NCBI GenBank assembly: GCA_026397575.1
Contig: JAPLUP010000173.1
Span: 1-11,321 of the forward strand
Source: Candidatus Zixiibacteriota bacterium
GTDB lineage: Bacteria > Zixibacteria > MSB-5A5 > CAIYYT01
Direction: 5' to 3'
Length of the DNA: 11,321 nucleotides
The position numbers and the translations under genes are program-made. Positions 1-7,578 of the stretch are shown piece by piece. The notes beneath the pieces are model-generated. The model was given only the letters and a program-made list of their open reading frames with translations, was not told the origin of the DNA and did not search any database. Each line of letters opens with the position of its first letter. Position 1 is the stretch's first letter.

Positions 1-598
1 GGCTGTCGCGCAGACCACGATCCGAAAAACTGCCTTTGACAACTACCCCATTACCTATATCTCCGGCAAGTGTCAGCGCTAACCCCTGTGAAAGATTGGT
101 TCTGCCGTTCTCAGAGACGTCGGCAAAAAATGACTTTGTACCGGATACCTTGAGATTAGAGGATGTTGTCGGCAACTTTGCCGGTGTCGTTTGCGACGGT
201 ACCGCCAAATCCGGCACTTCCCCCCCGGAGCTTGACTCGAACTCATGCAGCGCGTAGCGTCTCCCAACCAAATCGTAATCGCGCCAGCGCACGATCTGAA
301 CCGTGTCACAGTCGGGACTGGCGATACAAAACGTGATGACACTATCGCCGACGACAAAATCACGCCCACGCTGTAACGTGTCCGCACCGCATATCAGGAA
401 AAACGCGGTATCACTGCCGACCGCATTGATCAAGCTTCTGTCAGATACTCGTGCAACCTTGGTAATGATGAATATGCGCCCGCGCGAATTCTGTTGATCG
501 GCTGCGGTTGCTATCGAAGATAATTGAAAGAGAGGAAACCAGAGGAAAAGCAAAACCCCTGGAACAATCGCAAAGGCATCATTTTGCCGCAAGTTCAT
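1..598 (-). CDS. N-terminus of an exported, probably large outer-membrane protein, 3'-partial
   Basis: An uninterrupted frame runs from the ATG at 598 to the left edge (199 residues); it has no stop in the window. The start overlaps the lipoprotein gene by 20 bases. It opens MNLRQNDAFAIVPGVLLFLW and continues hydrophobic to SSIATAADQQ, a good signal peptide (cleavage near 32-33). Residues 40-120 are a mixed domain with two Cys-containing segments (FFLICGADT, CIASPDCDTVQ), followed by a Pro/Ser/Thr linker (125-147). From 149 the sequence reads LKVSGTKSFFADVSENG, then LSQGLALTLAGDIGNG and VVVKGSFSDRGL. This recalls the repeated-strand region that opens large outer-membrane proteins of the FCB group and Gemmatimonadetes (SprA-like or similar); that likeness is from memory. 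No clear ribosome site, so coupling to the upstream gene is likely. Confidence 0.7.
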   Translation of the reverse strand, partial: MNLRQNDAFAIVPGVLLFLWFPLFQLSSIATAADQQNSRGRIFIITKVARVSDRSLINAVGSDTAFFLICGADTLQRGRDFVVGDSVITFCIASPDCDTVQIVRWRDYDLVGRRYALHEFESSSGGEVPDLAVPSQTTPAKLPTTSSNLKVSGTKSFFADVSENGRTNLSQGLALTLAGDIGNGVVVKGSFSDRGLRDS

Positions 599-1514
599 AG
601 ATCATGATACGGTTATTTCCCGTATCACACACGAACAGTTTGCCATCGGCTCGCCATGCTAATCCCGTCGGAGCATTGAGATTTTGCGGACCGCTTCCGA
701 TGCTGCCAAACGCGGCCACACGTGCTCCGGACCAGTCAAACATCACGATTTCATTTCGTACTCTGTCCGTGGCGACGATCTCGTGATCATAAATCGCAAA
801 TCCGCCGATCGCCTCCACACCGTCCAGTACGATTCTGTCGCCGGAATTGCCAAAGGTATCGAATTCGTTGAGAGAGTTATCACCGCGGTCATACACGAAA
901 ACATCACCATCGTTGGTCACTGTGATTGCACCACAGCGCGAGAATCCGCCGGCAGGGAAAAGCTCCTGTTCTATCTTGTGGTCCTTGTCGAGCACGATCA
1001 CCTTGAGATTGTCGGGATCGACCAGATACATCCGTCCTGTGCGCGCATAGCCGATCGCCGTAATCTTTCCGAGCGCCTGTAGATCGGCGTTGCTGTTAAA
1101 TCGAATTTCGTCCGCAAAAACCAGATCGTAGTCGGAGCGGATGATGCGGCTGTTGCCCTGATCGAGGATGAAGAAATTGATTCCGCCATCGGAGGCGATA
1201 TCGCTGGGACGACTGAGTCCGTTCAACCCGAGTCCGAATCCGCCGTTCTCGTGGATGAATTGATAGTCGGGACCAATCTTGACGATACGGTTGTTCCCTT
1301 GATCAACTATATAGAGGTTATTCGACTGGTCGAAGGTGATCGCCACTGGCGCTGAAAGTCTGTCGCTCCCCAGCCTTCCGTTTATCTCGCCGACGTATTG
1401 AATCTGTCGCGGCGTTGGTTTGCTGACTATCTCCGGTCGCGGAACCGGCGTACAGCCACCGAGCATCAACGCCAATCCCAGAACGAGTGACGTTTTCCAG
1501 GCCGACCGCAACAT
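579..1514 (-). CDS. NHL-repeat beta-propeller lipoprotein
   Basis: 311 residues from the ATG at 1514, one base after the previous stop (TGATATG) and seven bases after a GAGG ribosome site. Longer in-frame starts up to 1631 overlap the previous gene and would bury the signal sequence. LVLGLALMLGGC has a lipobox with the lipidated Cys at 21; Thr at +2 does not suggest inner-membrane retention. The rest is about six NHL-type blades: LYIVDQGNNRIVKI (67-80), FFILDQGNSRII (114-125), MYLVDPDNLKVIVL (162-175), VFVYDRGDNSLNEF (205-218), IVATDRVRNEIVMF (246-259) and LFVCDTGNNRIMIY (293-306). NHL propellers bind partners rather than catalyse, so a surface or periplasmic scaffold role beside the T9SS-type genes is an inference. 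Confidence 0.85.
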   Translation of the reverse strand: MLRSAWKTSLVLGLALMLGGCTPVPRPEIVSKPTPRQIQYVGEINGRLGSDRLSAPVAITFDQSNNLYIVDQGNNRIVKIGPDYQFIHENGGFGLGLNGLSRPSDIASDGGINFFILDQGNSRIIRSDYDLVFADEIRFNSNADLQALGKITAIGYARTGRMYLVDPDNLKVIVLDKDHKIEQELFPAGGFSRCGAITVTNDGDVFVYDRGDNSLNEFDTFGNSGDRIVLDGVEAIGGFAIYDHEIVATDRVRNEIVMFDWSGARVAAFGSIGSGPQNLNAPTGLAWRADGKLFVCDTGNNRIMIYELAAK

Positions 1515-1515
1515 A

Positions 1516-2259
1516 TCAGAACCTCGCAGAAAGGCTGACTTGCCAGCCACCTTGCGGCAACAGTTGCAGATCGACCCCCGAAAAACCCGATTCCACATGA
1601 CGGTTGAAACGCTTCGCGCTCCAGTAGGCATCAGCAGCTGAGATCAGGTGGTTGGCGAGGATCAGACCCAGTGAAAAATTGGCTTTGCGATAGTATGATT
1701 TGCTGTCGTTCTTGAGATCGCGGTACTTTATTCTGGCGTCCGTGGACTCCCACTTCCAGAAGTATGACTCGGTGTCGGGATAATAGACTCGTGTGTGGTC
1801 GTAAGCTCCCGCAACTTTGTTGTAATCCTCGCGGCTGTCATAAAACCCGAGTACGTCAAAATAACGGTCGTCTTTCCCGGCAACATCCGCACTGGCAGCG
1901 GTCGCAGCCTGCAATCGGTACTCATCTTTCCGCCAGTTGCCCAGATGACGAAAGGAGATTAGCGCCGACCAGAGACCGACCTCGGAAACGAAAAACACTT
2001 TCGACTTGAGGCCTGCTCCGGCATAACGCTCACCTGCGCCCGGCAGCACGGCCGACATCAAGAACGCCCGCCACGGATTTTTGAATGTCCGTTCCTTGCC
2101 CTGTTGCACTTCAGAAAACCCCGAAGACGGCGGCTTCTGCGGTTCGGACTGCGCGATCATCGCCGGCGAAAGCTGCGTGGGAGGCAGCATGATCTCGGCG
2201 CGCGCCCCAACTCCGGCGAAAGCCACGAGACCAAATGCTATGATTATCTTCCTGTTCAT
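1516..2259 (-). CDS. DUF5683-like envelope protein, paralogue of the preceding gene
   Basis: 247 residues from the ATG at 2259. Residues 1-21 are a signal peptide (MNRKIIIAFGLVAFAGVGARA), followed by a Pro/Gln/Ser-rich linker to ~60. NPWRAFLMSAVLPGAGERYAG (61-81) and the hydrophobic KVFFVSEVGLWSALISF (87-103) align with the core of the upstream gene. So do the region around 150-165 (AGAYDHTRVYYPDTE) and LANHLISAADAYWSAKRFN (201-219). The last residues, GGWQVSLSARF, look like a terminal outer-membrane strand. There is no good ribosome site: the ATG is one base after the reconstructed stop of the upstream gene, so translation probably relies on coupling, which the upstream frameshift would weaken. 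The tandem pair likely arose by duplication. Role unknown; membrane or outer-membrane location inferred. Confidence 0.82.
   Translation of the reverse strand: MNRKIIIAFGLVAFAGVGARAEIMLPPTQLSPAMIAQSEPQKPPSSGFSEVQQGKERTFKNPWRAFLMSAVLPGAGERYAGAGLKSKVFFVSEVGLWSALISFRHLGNWRKDEYRLQAATAASADVAGKDDRYFDVLGFYDSREDYNKVAGAYDHTRVYYPDTESYFWKWESTDARIKYRDLKNDSKSYYRKANFSLGLILANHLISAADAYWSAKRFNRHVESGFSGVDLQLLPQGGWQVSLSARF
1522..1525 (-). promoter_or_regulatory. Ribosome binding site of the NHL lipoprotein gene
   Basis: GAGG lies seven bases before the ATG at 1514, inside the end of the preceding gene. It supports the lipoprotein start over longer in-frame alternatives. Confidence 0.65.
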
Positions 2260-2260
2260 G

Positions 2261-2335
2261 TCAAAACGTATAGCTCAATGTCAATTTCGGCATCTGGTGA
2301 CCCTCATATCGTACGACCCGTGCCCGCAATGTCAA
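2261..2335 (-). other. Detached 3' end of the upstream DUF5683-like gene
   Basis: In the frame starting with TTG at 2335, this reads LTLRARVVRYEG, then HQMPKLTLSYTF, then TGA at 2263-2261. That TGA is one base before the next gene's ATG (TGACATG), the same junction type seen further down the operon (TGATATG). The alternating hydrophobic pattern ending in Phe resembles a beta-strand outer-membrane terminal signal and the end of the paralogue. This supports it as the original C-terminus. Confidence 0.65.
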
Positions 2336-3057
2336 CTAAAGGCCGAAAGCAGATGATTGGCAATGGCAATGATCGCACCGGTCTTCGCTTTGGTGAAGTA
2401 GCTGTTGGCCGTGGCACGATCACTCAAGTATTGCTTCCGCAACGGTGAGTTGTCTTTGCCAATAAGGTAGTCGGTATCGCTCCAACCATAGCGAAACTGA
2501 TCATATTTCCCGATCATTTCATAGTATTGTTGAGTCTTTGTCGCCGGTAAATGGTGAGTAAAGCGCATCGTGGAATCATTCCTAATGAACTCCGCGGTAT
2601 CCGATACGATACCAATAGTCTCAATCAACCAATTGGTGTAACGCTCTGCTGACCACTCACGATCGGCGAAGTTGTTGTAATCGTCAGTCTTCTTCTGACC
2701 TTGCTGGTGATTAAGAAGCCAGTCAGCCCACGACGCCACCTCGACGGCCATAAATAGACCCGCTTTGAATGTGGAATGGTTGTAGAGCTGACCACCCCCC
2801 GGAATCATCATCGAATACAGAAACGCCTTGCTCGGAGAACGGTAGGAAGTGTTCAGCAAGTCTGAAGTCATCGGAAAGTCCTCGAATTCGGAAGCGGCGA
2901 ACTTGGCTCCCGTCCATTCTTGTAGCTGCCGATAAGTCTTCAGTTCATCCTGTTGTATGAACTTCCCTATCTCATTGGCGGAAGCAGGCGGCGAGGAACC
3001 TAACGCCAACGCTGAGAAGGCCAGAGTGAGCATAACTATCAGAGAAAACCTCAACAT
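2332..3057 (-). CDS. DUF5683-like envelope protein, C-terminus lost by frameshift
   Basis: 241 residues from the ATG at 3057, chosen over the ATG at 3081 because a GGAGG ribosome site sits eight bases upstream and MLRFSLIVMLTLAFSALALG then starts a clean signal peptide (cleavage near SASA/N). The core SPSKAFLYSMMIPGGGQLYN (74-93) followed by a hydrophobic segment (100-115) matches the DUF5683 pattern. Later motifs are EMIGKYDQFRYGWSDTD (180-196) and IANHLLSAFS at the end. The downstream paralogue goes on for ~40 residues after the equivalent NHLISA. Here the TGA at 2332 cuts this off, while another frame stays open to 2261 and ends KLTLSYTF, like the paralogue's VSLSARF. One missing base near 2330-2338 would restore ~265 residues. 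Function is not known; such proteins are common near envelope genes in FCB bacteria. Confidence 0.8.
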   Translation of the reverse strand: MLRFSLIVMLTLAFSALALGSSPPASANEIGKFIQQDELKTYRQLQEWTGAKFAASEFEDFPMTSDLLNTSYRSPSKAFLYSMMIPGGGQLYNHSTFKAGLFMAVEVASWADWLLNHQQGQKKTDDYNNFADREWSAERYTNWLIETIGIVSDTAEFIRNDSTMRFTHHLPATKTQQYYEMIGKYDQFRYGWSDTDYLIGKDNSPLRKQYLSDRATANSYFTKAKTGAIIAIANHLLSAFS

Positions 3058-3065
3058 GAATTTAT

Positions 3066-3070
3066 CCTCC
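3066..3070 (-). promoter_or_regulatory. Ribosome binding site of the first DUF5683-like gene
   Basis: GGAGG lies eight bases before the ATG at 3057 and between the two candidate ATGs (3081 and 3057), so it selects the downstream one. Confidence 0.85.
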
Positions 3071-3084
3071 GAAAAAAGCATCTT

Positions 3085-6000
3085 TCATTTCACAATGGCA
3101 ACCGTACAGTGCTTACGGTCGCCGGATGGCGTTTCCAACTGGCAGAAATACACCCCTGAAGCCAGTCGTGAACAGTCAAACGGGAGCTCATTATCAGTGC
3201 CGGCGATTGCCGCAACGCGCGTGTCAAACACCAGATCACCCGCAACGTTGAAAAACTTCATCGTCACTTCTCCCGACTCCCGCACGGCAAACCTGATCGT
3301 CGTCCGGACGGACGCGGGATTGGGATAATTATACACATAGCCGATAGCTTCCGCAATCCGTGGCGGTGTGGGCAGTGGACGCTCATAACTTCCGAAATTG
3401 CGCGGACTGCCGTAGATTGTGTTCCACTCGATCTTGCTTGGCGTTGGCATCGCCCACGCCGTGATTCCACCTCCGTCAGTCAACGCAAAAATGGCCGCGG
3501 TCGAACCACCGCGAGCGAATACGACCGGCGCACTGATCGATCCTCCCGTTGATTTGGGGAAGTTGTCCAGCCGGTCACCGTTAAGGTTGAATCCGGCCAA
3601 CTCGCCGTTGTGAGTTCCCACGAAGACTTCCATTTTCCCGTCACCATCAACATCCGCCAGCGCCGGACTACTTTCGATGATTCCGGTCGGAATCACACGA
3701 TTGACGATAATCGGGAAATTGCTCACGGGCGTTCCGTTGTAATTGTAGGCATAAATGCGGTTATCACCACAGAAGAGTATTTCCAAGTACCCGTCATCAT
3801 TGATATCCCCCAGGGATATTTCCGACCCAATCGCTCCCCCTACATTTACCGTCAGAGGCTTGTCGGTATAGTTGATCTTTAGTCTGCCATCGGCGTAGAC
3901 CTCAGCGGTTTCAAACTGCCTATCGCGATCAAAATCAGCGGCCGCTGCACCAACCAGAGGCAGTGCCTTGGCGGAATCCGTCAGTCCCTCAGCCGGAGAA
4001 ATCAGTTCGAATTGATGAAGCGAATCCGACATCGCTCGGAATGGCCACCTCGATGTCTCTTTGTACAGGCGATTTCCGCTTTTGTCAAAAACCAGCCTTT
4101 CACCCAATTCGTTGTATACCAGTATCTCCAACCCGGGCATGGTCTGATCATAATCGAGTATCATCGGCGCAGTCGCCGCTGGCCCGTCCAGGGGCTTTTC
4201 AAAAAGCTTGATCGCCTCCCCTTCATAGCTCAGCGTCGCTGTCGTGAAACACACAACCGTATTCCCCGAGGTGACCCCTACCACCTCTTCAAAACCATCG
4301 CCATTGATGTCGGCAACCGCCAGACTGTGCACAAAGTGTTGCGTCGGCGCTATGCGTCCCATAACGGCCAGAGTGTCGAAAACCAGGCCCGATCCGTGAA
4401 GCACATCCCGCACAACGGCTATTTCGCTCCCCGCATAGGGTTTGAATAACGGCGTGCCGTCGAACTTGTACGCGAGCAAAAACGGCCCGGCGGAAGTCAG
4501 AATCTCATCCTTGTCATCGCCGTTGAGATCGGCGGTGGTTAGCGGCAAAGAGTTGATGAAAATCTGATTCGGCCAACCAGCCAAATGGCCTTCAATCTTC
4601 ACATCGCATGTCATAACCAAAAGAGCTGCCGAAATATCGCCGATCGTGATACCGGTATAGGCGTTGTTGTTGGCAATTGTCGGTGGATTCGTGTTGGGCC
4701 CAAAGGTCGCGTTGCCGTTAATGTCGAAAAGGTCACCCTGCTTGCCATAGCCTGAGTAATAGTAACCGCCGAAATCAACAATGCCATCCGCCTCCACCAG
4801 CGACAGGAAACGATGATGATTGTCCCACTTGCGAGAATCGCTGGCGAAGTTCCACAGTTGCAGTTGATTCTGATCGAAATTGTTGATACCGTCCCCGTTG
4901 TAGTCAAGTCGCGCTACCAGTTCGTCAATATGCCAGATCACCATCCCTGAACCGGGAATTAGAAAATCATATTCACGGTTGTTACTCGCCGAGAGCGGGC
5001 CCATGATGACGTCGGTTAGACTGTCGGCCTTGAGATTGGTGACACCGTCACCATCAATATCGGTGCGACGATTTTCGACCAGAAAATACTCATCCGCGTT
5101 GATCGGAACCATCAAGACCTGGTTGAAATTGGTGTCGAGTTCCGCAGCCAAAACCTTGATGTTATTTGCCGAAGTTACTTCCACGAGATCGACAAATCCA
5201 AGATACGCGCGTGACCAGGCATCGGGGAAAATCGGCATCACGCCCTGCACCAACACTGGCACCGTTTCGCCAAGGTTGATATTAACGCCGAAGCCGTTGT
5301 AATCCATCAGTGAGAAATCACCGACTTGTGTCATCCCCGTGCGGGTATCATAAAGATCGACCAGACCAAGTTGATGTCCGAATTCGTGCCCCATCACTGC
5401 GTTCAGCGCTGTCACACGACCATCCTGTGACGGCGACTCCGGCATAACCACCGCGTCGCTGATTCGTACCTGGCCGCTTTCCAGAAGAAACGGTACTCCA
5501 AGTTTGACAAATCCCGTGTACAAGTCCCCCGGAGTATCCTGCCCAAAACCCGTCATGTTGTTTTGTTGGTCTGACCCGGCATGAAAGATCATGTAGGCAT
5601 CGTAGACGTCCTTGCCGGCATTGTACAGCGTCAGTGTCGAATCGCCGTCGGCCTTATGCAGGGCGTCAAATACAAACTGACCCAGACCGAATTCGGGTGA
5701 CTGCAGTCCATAATATGACATTGCACTATCAAGCTGATATGCCGAGTCAGCTTCACGCGGATAGACATCAAAGGTCAGCGCCAGACGACCATTTGACACG
5801 ACTTTGTAGTAAGCCGCCAGTGCTTCCATATGTTTCTCAAAATAAGTGCGGTTGTGCGGCGCCGGATCAATCAGATGTTTCTCCTCCGCTTCGAACACCG
5901 CCTTGAGGCGCAGGTCAAACGTGCCGCGACCTGTTGTCTGCGGATCGTCTGTGACTTCCCACCTAAAGTTGACTCGGATCGCCAGGACTCTGATGACTAC

Positions 6001-6219
6001 CGGATCGGCCGAGGACAGCGCCTGTAGCGGCATCCCGTACTTCCCCGAATGATCGAGACCGAGGATGTTTCGGCTGCTCACATCATCGGCGAGACCCCGT
6101 TTCGACTGTGTGCTGGCAGGGAACTTACCTTTGATCTCCAGCATCTTGGCGTCCACTGGCGCCGACAGCGACCAAAACGCCAGAATTATCAGCAGGATTA
6201 TACGAGACAACGTCTTCAC
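3085..6219 (-). CDS. Secreted M6-family metalloprotease with FG-GAP-like repeats and T9SS sorting tail
   Basis: 1044 residues from a GTG start, three bases after the preceding TAA; no strong ribosome site, so translation may be coupled. Residues 1-24 are a signal peptide (LSRIILLIILAFWSLSAPVDA). The zinc site is HEFGHQLGLVD (H278, E279, H282, D288), the HExxHxxGxxD form, with a Met-turn SLMDYNGFG near 303-311 and the M6-typical GMVIWHIDE at 425-433. Two Asp-rich calcium-like loops lie within the protease region (DIDGDGVTN, 387-395; DYNGDGINNFDQN, 439-451). Residues 560-870 carry FG-GAP/VCBS-like repeats such as DLNGDDKDEI, DINGDGFEEV, DINDDGYLEI and DVDGDGKMEV. From ~959 to the end comes a type A sorting tail: YNYPNPASVRTTIRF, VTMKFFNVAGDLVF, LASGVYFCQLETPSG, TVAIVK. 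It is therefore probably exported by Sec, then across the outer membrane by T9SS, and held on or released from the surface. Its neighbours suggest it is a cargo of the adjacent PorU/PorV. Substrate unknown. Confidence 0.92.
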   Translation of the reverse strand: MKTLSRIILLIILAFWSLSAPVDAKMLEIKGKFPASTQSKRGLADDVSSRNILGLDHSGKYGMPLQALSSADPVVIRVLAIRVNFRWEVTDDPQTTGRGTFDLRLKAVFEAEEKHLIDPAPHNRTYFEKHMEALAAYYKVVSNGRLALTFDVYPREADSAYQLDSAMSYYGLQSPEFGLGQFVFDALHKADGDSTLTLYNAGKDVYDAYMIFHAGSDQQNNMTGFGQDTPGDLYTGFVKLGVPFLLESGQVRISDAVVMPESPSQDGRVTALNAVMGHEFGHQLGLVDLYDTRTGMTQVGDFSLMDYNGFGVNINLGETVPVLVQGVMPIFPDAWSRAYLGFVDLVEVTSANNIKVLAAELDTNFNQVLMVPINADEYFLVENRRTDIDGDGVTNLKADSLTDVIMGPLSASNNREYDFLIPGSGMVIWHIDELVARLDYNGDGINNFDQNQLQLWNFASDSRKWDNHHRFLSLVEADGIVDFGGYYYSGYGKQGDLFDINGNATFGPNTNPPTIANNNAYTGITIGDISAALLVMTCDVKIEGHLAGWPNQIFINSLPLTTADLNGDDKDEILTSAGPFLLAYKFDGTPLFKPYAGSEIAVVRDVLHGSGLVFDTLAVMGRIAPTQHFVHSLAVADINGDGFEEVVGVTSGNTVVCFTTATLSYEGEAIKLFEKPLDGPAATAPMILDYDQTMPGLEILVYNELGERLVFDKSGNRLYKETSRWPFRAMSDSLHQFELISPAEGLTDSAKALPLVGAAAADFDRDRQFETAEVYADGRLKINYTDKPLTVNVGGAIGSEISLGDINDDGYLEILFCGDNRIYAYNYNGTPVSNFPIIVNRVIPTGIIESSPALADVDGDGKMEVFVGTHNGELAGFNLNGDRLDNFPKSTGGSISAPVVFARGGSTAAIFALTDGGGITAWAMPTPSKIEWNTIYGSPRNFGSYERPLPTPPRIAEAIGYVYNYPNPASVRTTIRFAVRESGEVTMKFFNVAGDLVFDTRVAAIAGTDNELPFDCSRLASGVYFCQLETPSGDRKHCTVAIVK

Positions 6220-6222
6220 AGC

Positions 6223-7578
6223 TTACATTCTCACCGTCAGAGAGGTTCTCAGCGTGTTTGCCAGCGGTGTAGTCTTCGACGAAGGAATATAAGCGAAATC
6301 CAACCGATACTTGCCTTTGTACTGCAAGCCCACGCCAAGTGTCGGCGTCTTGATCTGCCCTTCCTGATCATAGATGTACCCGGCACGCAATGCTAAGAGC
6401 GATCCGTACCAGTATTCCATGCCGACGTTCTCGACAGCCTCTCTCAGTTCCTGCGAAAAGCCGTCGCCAAGCGAAGTCATTAGCTTGTTGATTTCGCCCA
6501 CTAATGTCAGACGGTTGTATGGCGAATCGACCAGCCGATAGGCGAACCCGATTGCCAGATTGCGCGGCAGCGGGTCAGACTGTGCGGCGTCGATATAAGA
6601 CAGGTTGGGACCCAAATTGGTCATGACCATGCCCAGACGCAGTTTCCTGCTCAGACTATAGAGAATACCCCCCTCCGCAGCAAACGAAGTTGCTTGGCCG
6701 CTACCAACCTCCTTGCCGGCCCCGACAGTCGATAGGCGGCTGTATATCACTTTTGCCGACAATCCGACTGCCAGATTTCTTGATGCGCGGGTTCCGTAGG
6801 ATAACGTAAACGCCGCTTCAAACGGATTGATCGTGCCGGTCACATCGGGTGAAGCCTCACCGGTGGTCGAAATTATGCCGTATGTCAGGAAAGTAAAATT
6901 CGCGCCCAGCGTACCCATGGAGCCGACTGGATGGACGTAACCCAGAAACTCGTAGTAGAGATCGGACGTCAACTCGGGCAACCAGTTGGCATGTGTGAAG
7001 CTAAGCTCCTTCTTGGCGTGGGCGTAAATGATCACACGGTCGGCGGTGGCAAACCAGATCTCGCCGGCCTCGCCGACGATATCCTTAGTGCTGGTGCGAT
7101 TCAAACCCTCGTGGTAGTAGCGTTCCCAACGACCGCCGGAGTACGAGAAGGTTCCGTAGAGAGACGCCAAGTATATCTTCCCCCCCTGATCGTAGAGCGC
7201 ATTGATCGGACTACCGGCGGGATTGGCGTACACATAGATGATCTTGCCCGCGGGCATCGGATCTTCCCGTATCGTGTTTTTCTTCTTGATGAGGCTGACA
7301 AACGACCCGATCCGATCGGGGTCTTCCGTCTTCAGATATTCTTTGGCGAACTGCTCCAGAGTCGTTTCTTTTTCGATTTTGATCGCTTTGTAGCCGTAAC
7401 TAGTCCACGCCTTGCCGTCAAAACGCTTGACACCTAATGTTGTGCCCACCCAGAGGTTGTTGTCGTTGTCCATCGCCAACGCCGTGATATTGCCTTCGAA
7501 TATAGGTTCAAACGGGATTCTGATCTCCGTCCCCGCCTTAAGACTTCCCTCCATTTCGAGATGCGCCATTTGCTGCAA
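6223..7578 (-). CDS. C-terminal open fragment of the PorV-like gene (propeller end plus barrel)
   Basis: This fragment is open in frame from just after the TAG at 7747-7749. The first start-like codon is a TTG at 7578, which has no ribosome site and is probably not a real start. Coding character extends back to 7746 (VAWAASDQDLYRFEGTTW). It holds blades 5-7 (LWVGTTLGVKRFDGKAW, IYLASLYGTFSYSGGRW, IWFATADRVIIY), separated by helical stretches containing DPDRI. The PorV-type barrel starts at WLPELTSD (about 6985) and includes LGANFTFLTYG, INPFEAAFTLSYG and LRLGMVMTNLGPNLSY. It lacks its own signal peptide, so it could not reach the outer membrane alone. Its TAA sits three bases before the GTG start of the metalloprotease gene, in the same frame. 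Confidence 0.6.
   Translation of the reverse strand: MQQMAHLEMEGSLKAGTEIRIPFEPIFEGNITALAMDNDNNLWVGTTLGVKRFDGKAWTSYGYKAIKIEKETTLEQFAKEYLKTEDPDRIGSFVSLIKKKNTIREDPMPAGKIIYVYANPAGSPINALYDQGGKIYLASLYGTFSYSGGRWERYYHEGLNRTSTKDIVGEAGEIWFATADRVIIYAHAKKELSFTHANWLPELTSDLYYEFLGYVHPVGSMGTLGANFTFLTYGIISTTGEASPDVTGTINPFEAAFTLSYGTRASRNLAVGLSAKVIYSRLSTVGAGKEVGSGQATSFAAEGGILYSLSRKLRLGMVMTNLGPNLSYIDAAQSDPLPRNLAIGFAYRLVDSPYNRLTLVGEINKLMTSLGDGFSQELREAVENVGMEYWYGSLLALRAGYIYDQEGQIKTPTLGVGLQYKGKYRLDFAYIPSSKTTPLANTLRTSLTVRM

Noticed and set aside
36..497. Short ORFs on both strands near the left edge (36-257 +, 79-387 -, 303-497 +)
   Set aside because: They overlap the 598-1 minus-strand frame, which has a signal peptide, no stop and a sensible composition; the others look like shadows.
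6931..7437. 168-residue plus-strand ORF
   Set aside because: It lies opposite blade motifs 5-7, which carry the coding signal; no domain or start signal is visible in this frame.
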